Assembly (NCBI GenBank): GCA_002336725.1
Contig: DDEO01000165.1
Coordinates: 1-20,931 of the forward strand
DNA length: 20,931 nt
Direction of reading: 5' to 3'
From: Bacteroidetes bacterium UBA1952
GTDB lineage: Bacteria > Bacteroidota > Bacteroidia > Chitinophagales > Chitinophagaceae
This document shows positions 7,685 to 14,494 of the stretch, piece by piece. A program made the position numbers and the translations under genes. The notes beneath the pieces were generated by a model. It saw only the letters and a list, made by a program, of their open reading frames with translations. It was not told where the DNA came from and made no database searches. Within the stretch, counting starts at the first letter, position 1. Each line of letters begins with the position of its first letter.

Positions 7685-7935
7685 AAAAGAAGTGGCGGAA
7701 GTGCGCAACGAACAAGGCAAATAATATGTTGCCAGCAGCGGCGTCGTTTGTATGGATAGACGCAGCGGCCTTTGGGTTTATCCGGCGGGAGGAAGGCAAT
7801 ATGTTAAAGCATGAAAGAGCTTTCCGGCAGCCTGCAATCAAAGCAAAATAGTGGGTTATCGCCAACCTGCCCGGCCTGCATTTTTTACCGGCTTTATATT
7901 TGATGCAGGAAATTCCCCTTTTCCAGCGCCCCGCC
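7685..7935. other. Divergent intergenic region, Pls-like / DUF559-like genes
   Basis: This separates the minus-strand synthetase from the plus-strand nuclease-like gene. It includes the inverted repeat GGCAA-N8-TTGCC at 7716-7733, 32 nt upstream of the synthetase start, a possible operator, and the plus-strand -7 box at 7895-7902. No exact minus-strand TAnnTTTG box was found for the synthetase. Confidence 0.45.
7895..7902 (+). promoter_or_regulatory. -7 box before the DUF559-like gene
   Basis: TATATTTG is an exact match to TAnnTTTG. A transcript starting just downstream would include the ATG at 7936 but not the ATG at 7903, which touches the box. No clear -33 TTTG is seen. Confidence 0.45.
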
Positions 7936-8700
7936 ATGCCTGCCTATACCACCAACAATGCCCTTGTTGCCATTCTGACGAACGTGGCCGATTTTGAAAT
8001 CGCACACAGCGAGCATTGGTATCGCATTCCGCTCAAAATCAAGCAAGTCCCGAAAGTGTTAAAGGAAGGCAGGCTTCAGTTTCTGGCTTTTTATCATTCC
8101 CGCGCCTTCGGCAAACAGGCTTATTCGATTCGCTATGTAGCAACTGTGAAACGTATTTCCATTGTGAAGCGCAAAGACTTGGTACCATTTCCGGAAACGT
8201 CTGCTGCTCAGGACCAATGGCGAAAAAAAGCGGAGGAGGATTATTATAAAATAGAGATTTCGCCGCTTCGGCAATTGCCCCATCCCATCATCAGTCGCAA
8301 ATGGCGGCGCATCGTCTTCATCGAAACTACCGATCATAAACTTTTTGCCGCTACGGAGATTAATGACCTCTTCCGGGGAAATCATCTGGAAGAAAAACTC
8401 TATCAGGCCCTGAAAGACGCGCAGGTTCCTGTGGAAAGACAATTTCATGTGCAGGTGAATCAACAGCATTGCTTTCTGGATTTTGCCGTTTTCTGTTCGC
8501 AGGGGAAACTCAACATTGAGTGCGACGGCGGTTATCACGATCATATGCCCCTTGTGGATATAGATAGAGGTCGTAATAATCTGCTACAAAGTGCGGGCTG
8601 GTCGGTCTTGCGTTTTTCGGCCAATGATGTGTATAATCATCCCGAGAAGAGCCTGGCGCTTGTTGCCGAGACCATTGCCCGGTATGGCGGGCTGCCCTGA
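7936..8700 (+). CDS. Protein with C-terminal DUF559/Vsr-like nuclease-fold domain
   Basis: A 254-residue soluble protein. The C-terminal part (about 150-250) looks like the DUF559/very-short-patch-repair-like PD-(D/E)xK group: an acidic helix (LEEKLYQAL, 152-160), the core LDFAVF (Asp182), and IECDGGYHD (Glu195, Asp197, His201), then DRGRNNLLQSAGWSVLRFSANDV, where such proteins have the D-x-x-R...L-x-x-x-G-W-x-V-x-R-F helix-strand. The N-terminal about 145 residues are not recognised; they hold a basic KRISIVKRK segment and a WRR-IVFIETT strand. The start at 7936 is preferred because a -7 box ends at 7902; an ATG at 7903 would add 11 residues. No methylase or defence gene adjoins it, so its role (DNA repair, restriction or nucleic-acid binding) is unassigned. 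Confidence 0.78.
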   Translation: MPAYTTNNALVAILTNVADFEIAHSEHWYRIPLKIKQVPKVLKEGRLQFLAFYHSRAFGKQAYSIRYVATVKRISIVKRKDLVPFPETSAAQDQWRKKAEEDYYKIEISPLRQLPHPIISRKWRRIVFIETTDHKLFAATEINDLFRGNHLEEKLYQALKDAQVPVERQFHVQVNQQHCFLDFAVFCSQGKLNIECDGGYHDHMPLVDIDRGRNNLLQSAGWSVLRFSANDVYNHPEKSLALVAETIARYGGLP

Positions 8701-8727
8701 GCAAAAAACCGCCCCTGCCGCTTGCGC

Positions 8728-8735
8728 TATCTTTG
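8728..8735 (+). promoter_or_regulatory. -7 box touching the phnA-like start
   Basis: TATCTTTG matches TAnnTTTG exactly and ends 4 nt before the ATG at 8740. This geometry predicts a leaderless or nearly leaderless transcript. Confidence 0.55.
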
Positions 8736-8739
8736 CCGG

Positions 8740-9309
8740 ATGTCTTCTCTGTCTTCTGCCTTAGAACAACGCTCCGCTGGCCGCTGCGAGTTGTGCGACA
8801 CTGCCGCTAATCTCGTTCCTTTTACGGTTGCGCCCAAAGAAGGCCACTCTGCCGACGAGCAGGTGGCCGTGTGCCCGACCTGCCTGAATGCGCTGGCCGA
8901 GCCTACTGCACACGCCGCCCACTGGCAATGTCTCACGGGTGCCATCTGGAGCGAAACGCCCGCTGTGCAGGCCCTTTCTTACAAAACATTGAGCGCCCTG
9001 ACGGGCGAAGACTGGGCCGCCGAGGCGCTGGAATCAGTGGAATTTCCGGAAAATGTAGTGTCCTGGGCAACCGGCGGCACCGGTGGAGAAACTGTGATTC
9101 ATAAAGACGCTTTTGGCAACGAGCTGGCCGCCGGCGACGCTGTGCTGCTCACCCAAAACCTGAATGTAAAGGGTGCCAATTTTATTGCTCCCAAAGGAAC
9201 GCTGGTGAAGAAAATACGCCTTGTGGCCGATAATGCGGAGCAGATTGAAGGCAAGATTAATGGCGACACGATTGTGATTCTCACCAAATTTGTGAAGAAG
9301 CAGGGGTAA
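8740..9309 (+). CDS. PhnA/YjdM-family zinc-ribbon protein
   Basis: A 189-residue cytoplasmic protein with an N-terminal zinc ribbon (Cys16, Cys19, Cys45 and Cys48: CELC and CPTC) and a C-terminal PhnA domain (about residues 122-189) showing DAFGNELAAGDAVLLTQNL, NVKGANF, and the final KFVKK. The family was named for alkylphosphonate utilisation, but YjdM is not a proven phosphonatase and its role is unsettled; no phn genes adjoin it. The ATG at 8740 is chosen because the -7 box TATCTTTG ends at 8735, and an in-frame TTG at 8722 lies upstream of that box. The gap from the preceding gene is only 39 nt, yet it seems to have its own promoter. A TTCCGGAA palindrome at 9044 encodes Phe-Pro-Glu. Confidence 0.9.
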   Translation: MSSLSSALEQRSAGRCELCDTAANLVPFTVAPKEGHSADEQVAVCPTCLNALAEPTAHAAHWQCLTGAIWSETPAVQALSYKTLSALTGEDWAAEALESVEFPENVVSWATGGTGGETVIHKDAFGNELAAGDAVLLTQNLNVKGANFIAPKGTLVKKIRLVADNAEQIEGKINGDTIVILTKFVKKQG

Positions 9310-9419
9310 GGCGAAATCCTTGCATACAACGCAAAATCCTGTTTGCAGGGCGTGTATTTCCGGAAAAATGAATTGCGTCTGCGGCAGACCAAGCGCGTTG
9401 AGGATTGCGGCAGCCGGCT

Positions 9420-9427
9420 TATATTTA
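9420..9427 (+). promoter_or_regulatory. Near-consensus -7 box before the lipoprotein gene
   Basis: TATATTTA differs from TAnnTTTG only in the last base and ends 4 nt before the ATG at 9432, the same geometry as for the phnA-like gene. Confidence 0.35.
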
Positions 9428-9431
9428 CATC

Positions 9432-9698
9432 ATGAAAAAAGCCCTTTATCTGCTTGCCCTCCCCGTTTTGCTGCTGGCTGCCTCCTGTATTAAAGAGATC
9501 AAGCTCAACGAAGAGAAGGATTATACCTGCGAGTGTACCTATGTCGCCGATGCATTAGGCCCCAACGCCGGCCAGCCCAACAAAGTGGAGCGCGAGACCT
9601 TTAAAGCTACTTCGCAGGGCAGCGCCAAAGTAACCTGCGATGGCAGGGGCAGCAAGTACTCCAATCAGTTTTACGGCGGTACCTGCCTGCTGAAGTAA
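9432..9698 (+). CDS. Small putative lipoprotein
   Basis: An 88-residue protein with a classical lipoprotein signal: MKKALYLLALPVLLLAASC, lipobox LAAS-C with the lipidated Cys19. The mature part is about 70 residues with three further cysteines (CECTYV and near the C-terminus CDGRG and GGTC), which could form disulphides in the periplasm. I recognise no family; small Cys-containing lipoproteins of this type are common in Bacteroidota. The ATG at 9432 is chosen because it begins the signal peptide. It stands alone on the plus strand with a palindromic stem-loop 8 nt after its stop. Function is unknown. Confidence 0.82.
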   Translation: MKKALYLLALPVLLLAASCIKEIKLNEEKDYTCECTYVADALGPNAGQPNKVERETFKATSQGSAKVTCDGRGSKYSNQFYGGTCLLK

Positions 9699-9705
9699 AG
9701 CGTCC

Positions 9706-9737
9706 GAGCCGTTGCATTTCCGGAAACGCAATGGCTC
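9706..9737. terminator. 32-nt palindrome centred on TTTCCGGAAA
   Basis: Bases 9706-9737 are symmetric about the centre of the TTTCCGGAAA at 9717-9726: outer arms GAGCC/GGCTC and TTGC/GCAA, interrupted by one G-T wobble (9711/9732) and one A-C mismatch (9716/9727). It lies 8 nt after the lipoprotein stop, suggesting an RNA stem-loop at the 3' end. There is no T-run, so it is not a standard intrinsic terminator. Confidence 0.6.
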
Positions 9738-9825
9738 TTGCCAGCGTTTAAGCCAATGCAGCAATCTGCGCTTTGCTGCCAGCGAAAAAGCCTGCCGGGT
9801 TTTCCTGCGCCGGTTTCGTTTTTCC

Positions 9826-9833
9826 TATTTTCG
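9826..9833 (+). promoter_or_regulatory. Near-consensus -7 box touching the next start
   Basis: TATTTTCG has one mismatch to TAnnTTTG and ends 5 nt before the ATG at 9839, again implying a very short or absent leader. Confidence 0.35.
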
Positions 9834-9838
9834 CCGCT

Positions 9839-10519
9839 ATGGGCCGTGTGCTGCTTTTCCTCCTTGTTTTCTGGTCGCCCTTTTGTCTGGCGCAGCAAGC
9901 CCTTCGCGGCATCGTTACCGATGGGCAGGATGGCAAGGCATTGGGAAATGTAGCCATTCAAAACATCTACACGAGCGGCGGCGGCGTTACCGACAGCGGC
10001 GGCGCTTTTGTAATCACGGGCGATAAGGGGCAACTGCTGGAGTTTCGGCGGCTGGGCTATAAAACCAAAAGACTGCGCATCCCGTCGGGCATGATTCCGG
10101 CATTCTTTCGCATCGTGATGGATAAGGGCGCGATTGAGTTAGACGAGGTAACCATCCGCAAGCAGTTTGAAGACTATAAGCGCGACAGCGCCCGCTATGC
10201 CGAGATTTATCAGGCACCGCTGCGCGTGGGCCGCCTCTCTGATGCCGATAAATTGCAGGATCCATTTTTGGCGCTTAGCCCTTCGCGGCGTAAGATATGG
10301 GCATTTCAGGAAGAATATCAACGCAACGAACAACTGCGGTATGTGGACTATCATTTTTCAGATAAGCGCATCGCCGCCATCACCGGCCTGCGGGGCGATA
10401 GCCTGATTGCCTACCGCAACCAGTATCGCCCGCCTTATGAAGCGGTGCGCACCTGGAACGAATACGAGCTTTTTAGTTACATAAAAAAAACGGCCACATT
10501 TTTTCGGGGCGAACGCTGA
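9839..10519 (+). CDS. Exported CarboxypepD_reg-like domain protein
   Basis: A 226-residue protein with a signal peptide (MGRVLLFLLVFWSPFCLAQQ, cleavage near residue 18-20) followed by a carboxypeptidase-regulatory-like beta-sandwich (about 22-105: LRGIVTDGQDGKALGNVAI, then GGGVTDSGGAFVI and FRRLGYKTKRLRI, ending IELDEVTIR), the motif set found at the N-termini of TonB-dependent receptors and in stand-alone Bacteroidota proteins. The remaining about 120 residues are charged and aromatic (KQFEDYKRDSARYAEIY, DPFLALSPSRRKIWAFQEEYQRNEQL) and not assigned. The start at 9839 begins the signal peptide; an upstream ATG at 9773 would place 22 odd residues before it. It is probably periplasmic or outer-membrane associated, with unknown role. 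Confidence 0.85.
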   Translation: MGRVLLFLLVFWSPFCLAQQALRGIVTDGQDGKALGNVAIQNIYTSGGGVTDSGGAFVITGDKGQLLEFRRLGYKTKRLRIPSGMIPAFFRIVMDKGAIELDEVTIRKQFEDYKRDSARYAEIYQAPLRVGRLSDADKLQDPFLALSPSRRKIWAFQEEYQRNEQLRYVDYHFSDKRIAAITGLRGDSLIAYRNQYRPPYEAVRTWNEYELFSYIKKTATFFRGER

Positions 10520-10538
10520 AAAACCAGCATTTAAAATG

Positions 10539-10554
10539 TTGGCACAGATTTTGA
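10539..10554 (+). promoter_or_regulatory. Possible sigma-54 promoter for the YtxH-like gene
   Basis: TTGGCACAGATTTTGA resembles the -24/-12 sigma-54 consensus (TGGCAC-N5-TTGC): GG and the second dinucleotide are 10 nt apart, but GC is GA here. It would start transcription near 10566, about 40 nt before the ATG. A nearby TATCTTTT (10572-10579) could instead be a degenerate -7 box. Confidence 0.35.
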
Positions 10555-10604
10555 CAAAACAAAAGACACTATCTTTTCTCTCTCTAAAACAAAAAAACTG
10601 CAAC

Positions 10605-10934
10605 ATGAAAACCAAAAACAGTATAACCGCTCTCGCCGTTCTGGCCCTCGGCACGGCCGCCGTTCTGCTCTTTACCACCGATAAAGGCAAGCAAGTGCGC
10701 AAAGCCGCCAAATCGAAAGCCGAAGACTGGGGCGATGATATCAGCGACTGGCGTGGAGAAGCCGGCGACAAACTCGCTTCTCTGAAAAAACGCTTTATGA
10801 AAGAAGTAGAGCATCTGAGCGATGAGGTTTGCAGCCGTATGGAAAGCACCTGGAAAGAAGGCAAAGAGCGCGCCGAACACCTCAAAGAAAAAGGCGAGAA
10901 ACTTCTTGAAAAAGGCAAGGAAAAATTTGCTTAA
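10605..10934 (+). CDS. YtxH-like membrane-anchored coiled-coil protein
   Basis: A 109-residue protein with one N-terminal hydrophobic segment (about 7-24: ITALAVLALGTAAVLLFT), then TDKGKQVRKAAKSKAEDW, the Lys/Gly junction typical of YtxH (PF12732) proteins, and a long charged amphipathic helix (about 50-108) ending in repeats KEGKERAEHLKEKGEKLLEK. YtxH proteins are general-stress, envelope-associated proteins of unclear mechanism. The ATG at 10605 directly precedes the MKTKNS anchor; an upstream in-frame ATG at 10536 would overlap the putative promoter. It is followed by its own intrinsic terminator. A sigma-54-like element upstream suggests conditional expression, which is inference. Confidence 0.85.
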   Translation: MKTKNSITALAVLALGTAAVLLFTTDKGKQVRKAAKSKAEDWGDDISDWRGEAGDKLASLKKRFMKEVEHLSDEVCSRMESTWKEGKERAEHLKEKGEKLLEKGKEKFA

Positions 10935-10986
10935 AATGCCTGCCTCCAATGTCGTACACGCCTGAAGTGTGTGCGATGCAATGCAG

Positions 10987-11029
10987 ACGGGTTGTGAAAG
11001 GACTTTTTGCTTTTCGCAACCCGTTTTTT
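10987..11029 (+). terminator. Intrinsic terminator after the YtxH-like gene
   Basis: ACGGGTTG (10987-10994) pairs with CAACCCGT (11017-11024). The stem continues through a wobble into GAAA/TTTC, and a T-run follows at 11024-11029. It starts 53 nt after the stop codon. Confidence 0.88.
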
Positions 11030-11064
11030 GTTCTATTCAATTTATCCTTCTAAACCCCACATTT

Positions 11065-11256
11065 ATGAAACCGCAACATCCACAGGCGCAAGACCCGGCC
11101 CGCCCTACCGCCGCAACCGACCCACAGCAGGCAGAAATTGCCGGCAACGTCTTTGAGGGATTGAAAACGGCTCTTTCTTCCAGCGAAGAAGACCGCGAAA
11201 AACTCAAGGAAGACCTGCCTTTAGAAGACACTCCGCAGACGAAACCGGCAGAATAA
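11065..11256 (+). CDS. Small acidic, probably disordered protein
   Basis: A 63-residue protein rich in Pro, Ala, Gln, Glu and Asp, with low-complexity ends (QHPQAQDPARPTAATDPQQ and LEDTPQTKPAE) around a short predicted helix (AEIAGNVFEGLKTALSSSEEDREKLKEDL, about 23-51). No signal peptide, membrane segment or family is recognised. The ATG at 11065 is chosen because the upstream in-frame start at 10969 would read through the preceding terminator. It has an intrinsic terminator 31 nt after its stop, which supports it as a real gene. Its position after the YtxH-like gene may hint at a shared stress role, but the two are separated by a terminator. Confidence 0.65.
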   Translation: MKPQHPQAQDPARPTAATDPQQAEIAGNVFEGLKTALSSSEEDREKLKEDLPLEDTPQTKPAE

Positions 11257-11280
11257 AAAACTCTTTTTAACGCATTGCCC

Positions 11281-11316
11281 AAAAAGCCCGGAACTGTGCA
11301 GTTCCGGCCTTTTTTT
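11281..11316. terminator. Bidirectional intrinsic terminator
   Basis: CCGGAACTG (11288-11296) pairs with CAGTTCCGG (11299-11307). On the plus strand T7 follows (11310-11316), serving the small acidic protein gene. On the minus strand the A-run at 11281-11285 becomes T5, serving gldC, whose stop is 75 nt away. Confidence 0.88.
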
Positions 11317-11381
11317 GTAAAATGCGGATGGGGGTCTATCCCGGGAGACGAGGCTCTTTCATGGCCGACCGCAGGGCACCA

Positions 11382-11732
11382 TTACGACTCCTTGTTCTCG
11401 GCTTCGAGCGCGGCAGATGCTTTGCGGTGAAATTCGCGGGCAAAGGTTTTCATCTCTTCCGAGAGGGCCGTGTTGCGCGTGGCGCGTACAAAAGTTTCGG
11501 CCATACCCATAATGCTCTGGTACAAAAAATCGTTCATCTCGTCCACCATCATTTTGCCGGTCCACAGGTCGATGCGCAGGCTCTCGCGGGCGGCACCATC
11601 CCACAATCCGATGAAGGCGGCTTTGGCATCCTGAAAAGCATCTACACCGCCATCGGGGGCTTTCCAGCGAATGCTGTCAATCATTTGGGCCGCGTCGCGG
11701 GTAACTTCAATCTCTATGTTGGAAGTGTTCAT
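11382..11732 (-). CDS. gldC: Gliding motility protein GldC
   Basis: A 116-residue cytoplasmic protein matching the GldC family, found only in Bacteroidota and linked to gliding motility and type IX secretion, though not a core machine part. Recognisable segments are the N-terminal IEIEVTRDAAQMIDSIRWKA strand pair, FIGLWDGAARESLRIDLWT, MMVDEMNDFLYQSIMGMAETFVRATRN, and a C-terminal helix. Length and the RIDLWT-x-x-M-x-VDEM core agree with the family as I remember it. The usual gldB neighbour is absent, so this copy stands alone. A perfect -7 box at 11807-11814 gives a leader of about 70 nt that contains a TTTCCGGAAA palindrome (11777-11786). Confidence 0.9.
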   Translation of the reverse strand: MNTSNIEIEVTRDAAQMIDSIRWKAPDGGVDAFQDAKAAFIGLWDGAARESLRIDLWTGKMMVDEMNDFLYQSIMGMAETFVRATRNTALSEEMKTFAREFHRKASAALEAENKES

Positions 11733-12072
11733 GGGGAAATTTTTCGGAGAAATAAGAGGTTCTTTTGAGGAGCAATTTTCCGGAAACGGAGGTCAAAAAA
11801 ACGACGCAAAGGTAGCAAAAGCAACGCGGGAGAAGGGTCGTTCCGACATTGAAAATTACACACATATCGAAGCCGGGGTTGCCCGTTTTGAATACACTTT
11901 TGGGGAGCGCAACGAGCCTGAAGATAAGGCCATAATGTGCCGACACACCGGCAGCCACAAAAAAATTCCGGAAAATAGCCCCGCATCGGGCAATATCTGG
12001 CATACTCTTTTCTGCCCTGCTCAAACCCGCGCAGTCTTTTTTTCCTGCTCCCGCAAAACCCCGACTCCAGCA
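11733..12072. other. Gene-free region between gldC and small hypothetical gene
   Basis: This 340-nt divergent region holds the gldC leader with a TTTCCGGAAA palindrome at 11777-11786, the gldC -7 box at 11807-11814, and a second TTCCGGAA at 11966-11973 about 100 nt before the small gene. A small CCCG-cat-CGGG hairpin lies near 11980. I see no credible gene and no exact -7 box for the plus-strand gene. Confidence 0.6.
11807..11814 (-). promoter_or_regulatory. -7 box for gldC
   Basis: The minus strand reads TACCTTTG, an exact TAnnTTTG match, 75 nt before the gldC ATG. No TTTG -33 element stands out. Confidence 0.55.
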
Positions 12073-12279
12073 ATGACTTCCCGCCTCATCATCCACGATA
12101 CCGACGAACTGAACCTTATCCTGGAACGCGCGTTTGCCGCTATTTCCAATCCCCTTGAAGCGCAGCAAAGTGTTTGGAATACGCTGGAAAAGGCATTGAG
12201 CGAAGCTTATTCTCTGGGCTGTGCCAAAACAGTTTTTTGTATAGATACGCCGCCGCAGAATGTCTGCGCCCCGGCTTAG
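12073..12279 (+). CDS. Small hypothetical protein
   Basis: A 68-residue acidic protein (MTSRLIIHDTDELNLILERA...) that appears to be one or two helices after a short beta strand, ending in a Cys-containing tail. No family, signal peptide or membrane helix is recognised. The ATG at 12073 is the first one giving a compact protein; the frame is open further upstream, but that part is low-complexity and lacks a family match. Its stop codon (TAG, 12277-12279) overlaps the feoB stop codon (12276-12278, minus strand) in CTTAG, a convergent tail-to-tail arrangement. Whether it is expressed is uncertain. Confidence 0.5.
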   Translation: MTSRLIIHDTDELNLILERAFAAISNPLEAQQSVWNTLEKALSEAYSLGCAKTVFCIDTPPQNVCAPA

Positions 12280-14345
12280 CGCAATAAGACATAGGCCAAA
12301 AAAGCCGAGGCATAAGCGAGTGCGCCCATATATAGAAACTGCGCTATCGGCAGGAGCCAGCTGCCGGTTTCGCGTTTCACAATGGCCATCGTACTCATGC
12401 ACTGCATGGCAAAAACATAGAAAAGCAGCAGCGAAACGCCGGTTGCCAGCGTGTAAACCGGCCTGCCCTGAGGCGTACGGGCTGCGGCCATTTTCTCCCG
12501 AAGCGTCGCCTCTTGTCGTGCGTTGTCTTTTTCATCCACGCTATAAAGCGTGGCCATCGTCCCGACAAAGACTTCCCGCGCGGCGAAAGAGGTGATGAGC
12601 GCCACACCGATTTTCCAGTCGTAGCCGAGCGGCTTGATGGCCGGCTCTATCCAGTGGCCCATGCGTCCGGCAAAGGATGCTTCGAGCGGGACGGCTGCGA
12701 TGTACCGGTTTCCGGAAATTTCTTTGGGTGCCGGGCCGTAGGAGGCAAGCGCCCACAGCGCAATCGAAATGACAAGGATGACCTTTCCGGCATCGCGCAC
12801 AAAAACGGTGGCCTTCTGAATCATGGTGGTGCCTACATTCTTCCAGCGCGGCATCCGGTAATAGGGAAGCTCAAGCAAGAAATAGCTTCGCCCGTCGGAT
12901 TTTACAAAAAGACTCAGCACCCAGGAGACGACCAGCGCACCGACGAAGCCCAGCAGATAGAGGCCCATCAATACCAATCCCTGAAGGTTGAAGGGGCCAA
13001 AGCTTTTGTCCGGGATAACCAGACCGATAAGGATGGTATAGACCGGCAGGCGGGCCGAGCAGCTCATCAGCGGCGTTACCAGAATGGTAATAAGCCGTTC
13101 CTTGCGGTTGGCAATCGTGCGCGCAGCCATTACTGCCGGCACGGCGCAGGCCATTCCGGAAATCAGGGGCATCACCGAGCGTCCGCTCATCCCTACCGAG
13201 CGCATCAGCCGGTCGGTGAGGAAGGAGATGCGGGCCATATAGCCGGTATCTTCGAGGAGGGTGATGAATCCAAAGAGGATGGCAATTTGGGGGATGAAAA
13301 TAGCAACGCCGGAGATGCCCGCGAGTACGCCGTTGATCAGCAAGTCGGTGAAGGCGTTTTCCGGCAGCGTGCGGGATAAGAGGCCGCTCAGCCCGCTAAA
13401 AATGCTTTCTACCCAGTTCATCGGATATTCTGCCAGCCAGAAAATACTCTGGAACAGGAGGAATAAAACCAGCAGCAAAATCAGGTTGCCCCAAAGGGGA
13501 TGGAGCAGAATCTTGTCTATCCGCTCGGCGCGGAGGCTTTTTTGGGCCGGTGTATCTGTTACGACAGCCGCAGTCATTATCTTGTCGATGCGCGCATAAC
13601 GGGCTATTACTTCCGCCGCCTGAACACGTGCTTTAGAGAAGCCAAAACCGTCTAATAATGCCAGCAGTTGGATTTTTTGAGCCGCTTGCAAATACGGCAC
13701 ATCGGGCAGAGAACAGGCCATTTGCAGCGCGGCATAATCAGACGGCGCTTCTGCTATTCGGCGCACTTCCGGGAGCCATTCTCCGGCGATTTCCGTATGG
13801 TCGATAAAGGCGCGCGGCGGCGTACTGCGTTGTGTTTCTGCCACCTGTGCAATCACTTTCCGGAGCGCGTGGATGCCCTTTCCCTTCCGGGGGTTTACAC
13901 CCACAACCGGAACGCCCATTTGCCGCTCCATTTCTGCGAGGTCAATCGTGATGCCCTTGGAAGTGGCCAAATCCATCATCGTGAGCGCCAGCACCACGGG
14001 CTTGCCGAGGTCCATGATTTGAGAGGCAAAGAGCAGATTGCGCTTCAGGTTGGATGCGTCCACAATCACCACGATAACATCGGGCACATCCTTTCCGGTT
14101 GGGTGGAGCAACACTTTCGTGGCCACCCGTTCGTCGTCGCTTTTGGGATAGAGCGAGTAGGCCCCCGGCAAGTCGAGCACCCGCGCCGTCAAGGTATCCG
14201 TAAGGCGGGTAGTGCCGGCTTTTTTGTCCACCGTAACGCCGGGGAAATTGCCCACCTTTTGTCGCAGCCCGGTGAGTGCATTGAAAAGGGAACTTTTCCC
14301 TGCATTGGGGTTGCCGACAAGTGCTATTTGAATCGTTTCTGCCAA
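12276..14345 (-). CDS. feoB: Ferrous iron transport protein B
   Basis: FeoB imports Fe(II) across the inner membrane through a GTPase-regulated channel. At 689 residues it has the G domain (G1 GNPNAGKSS, residues 11-19; switch T38 in FPGVTVD; G3 DLPG, 58-61), a helical spacer, and the gate region (about 290-689) with MPLISGMACAVPAVMAAR and CSARLPVYTILIG, which are family hallmarks. The G4 position reads TMMD (122-125) instead of the canonical N-x-x-D, which may alter guanine specificity. No ATG lies near the expected N-terminus; the start is a TTG at 14345 with AAGGA 7 nt upstream, a rare Shine-Dalgarno-like site here. No feoA adjoins it. The -7 box at 14365-14372 gives a leader of about 13 nt. 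Confidence 0.95.
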   Translation of the reverse strand: MAETIQIALVGNPNAGKSSLFNALTGLRQKVGNFPGVTVDKKAGTTRLTDTLTARVLDLPGAYSLYPKSDDERVATKVLLHPTGKDVPDVIVVIVDASNLKRNLLFASQIMDLGKPVVLALTMMDLATSKGITIDLAEMERQMGVPVVGVNPRKGKGIHALRKVIAQVAETQRSTPPRAFIDHTEIAGEWLPEVRRIAEAPSDYAALQMACSLPDVPYLQAAQKIQLLALLDGFGFSKARVQAAEVIARYARIDKIMTAAVVTDTPAQKSLRAERIDKILLHPLWGNLILLLVLFLLFQSIFWLAEYPMNWVESIFSGLSGLLSRTLPENAFTDLLINGVLAGISGVAIFIPQIAILFGFITLLEDTGYMARISFLTDRLMRSVGMSGRSVMPLISGMACAVPAVMAARTIANRKERLITILVTPLMSCSARLPVYTILIGLVIPDKSFGPFNLQGLVLMGLYLLGFVGALVVSWVLSLFVKSDGRSYFLLELPYYRMPRWKNVGTTMIQKATVFVRDAGKVILVISIALWALASYGPAPKEISGNRYIAAVPLEASFAGRMGHWIEPAIKPLGYDWKIGVALITSFAAREVFVGTMATLYSVDEKDNARQEATLREKMAAARTPQGRPVYTLATGVSLLLFYVFAMQCMSTMAIVKRETGSWLLPIAQFLYMGALAYASAFLAYVLLR

Positions 14346-14364
14346 AGGGTTTTCCTTAAACCCG

Positions 14365-14372
14365 CAAAGGTA
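14365..14372 (-). promoter_or_regulatory. -7 box for feoB
   Basis: The minus strand reads TACCTTTG, an exact TAnnTTTG match, 19 nt upstream of the TTG start. No Fur-like palindrome was recognised near it. Confidence 0.55.
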
Positions 14373-14453
14373 AATCTTTCGCAGGGCGGGCTGGCGGGAA
14401 CCGGATAAAATCTTCCCGATTTGGCAAATGGATGGGCTTGCGGAAGGAGGCTT

Positions 14454-14489
14454 TTTCCGGAAATCTGGTGGTTATTTCCGGAAAATAAC
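14454..14489. repeat. Paired TTTCCGGAAA palindromes 21 nt apart
   Basis: TTTCCGGAAA lies at 14454-14463 and 14475-14484, centres 21 nt apart (two helical turns). The second sits inside GTTATTT-CCGGA-AAATAAC (14471-14489), a 7-bp inverted repeat. The pair lies between the cox terminator and the feoB promoter. Confidence 0.7.
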
Positions 14490-14494
14490 TGCAT

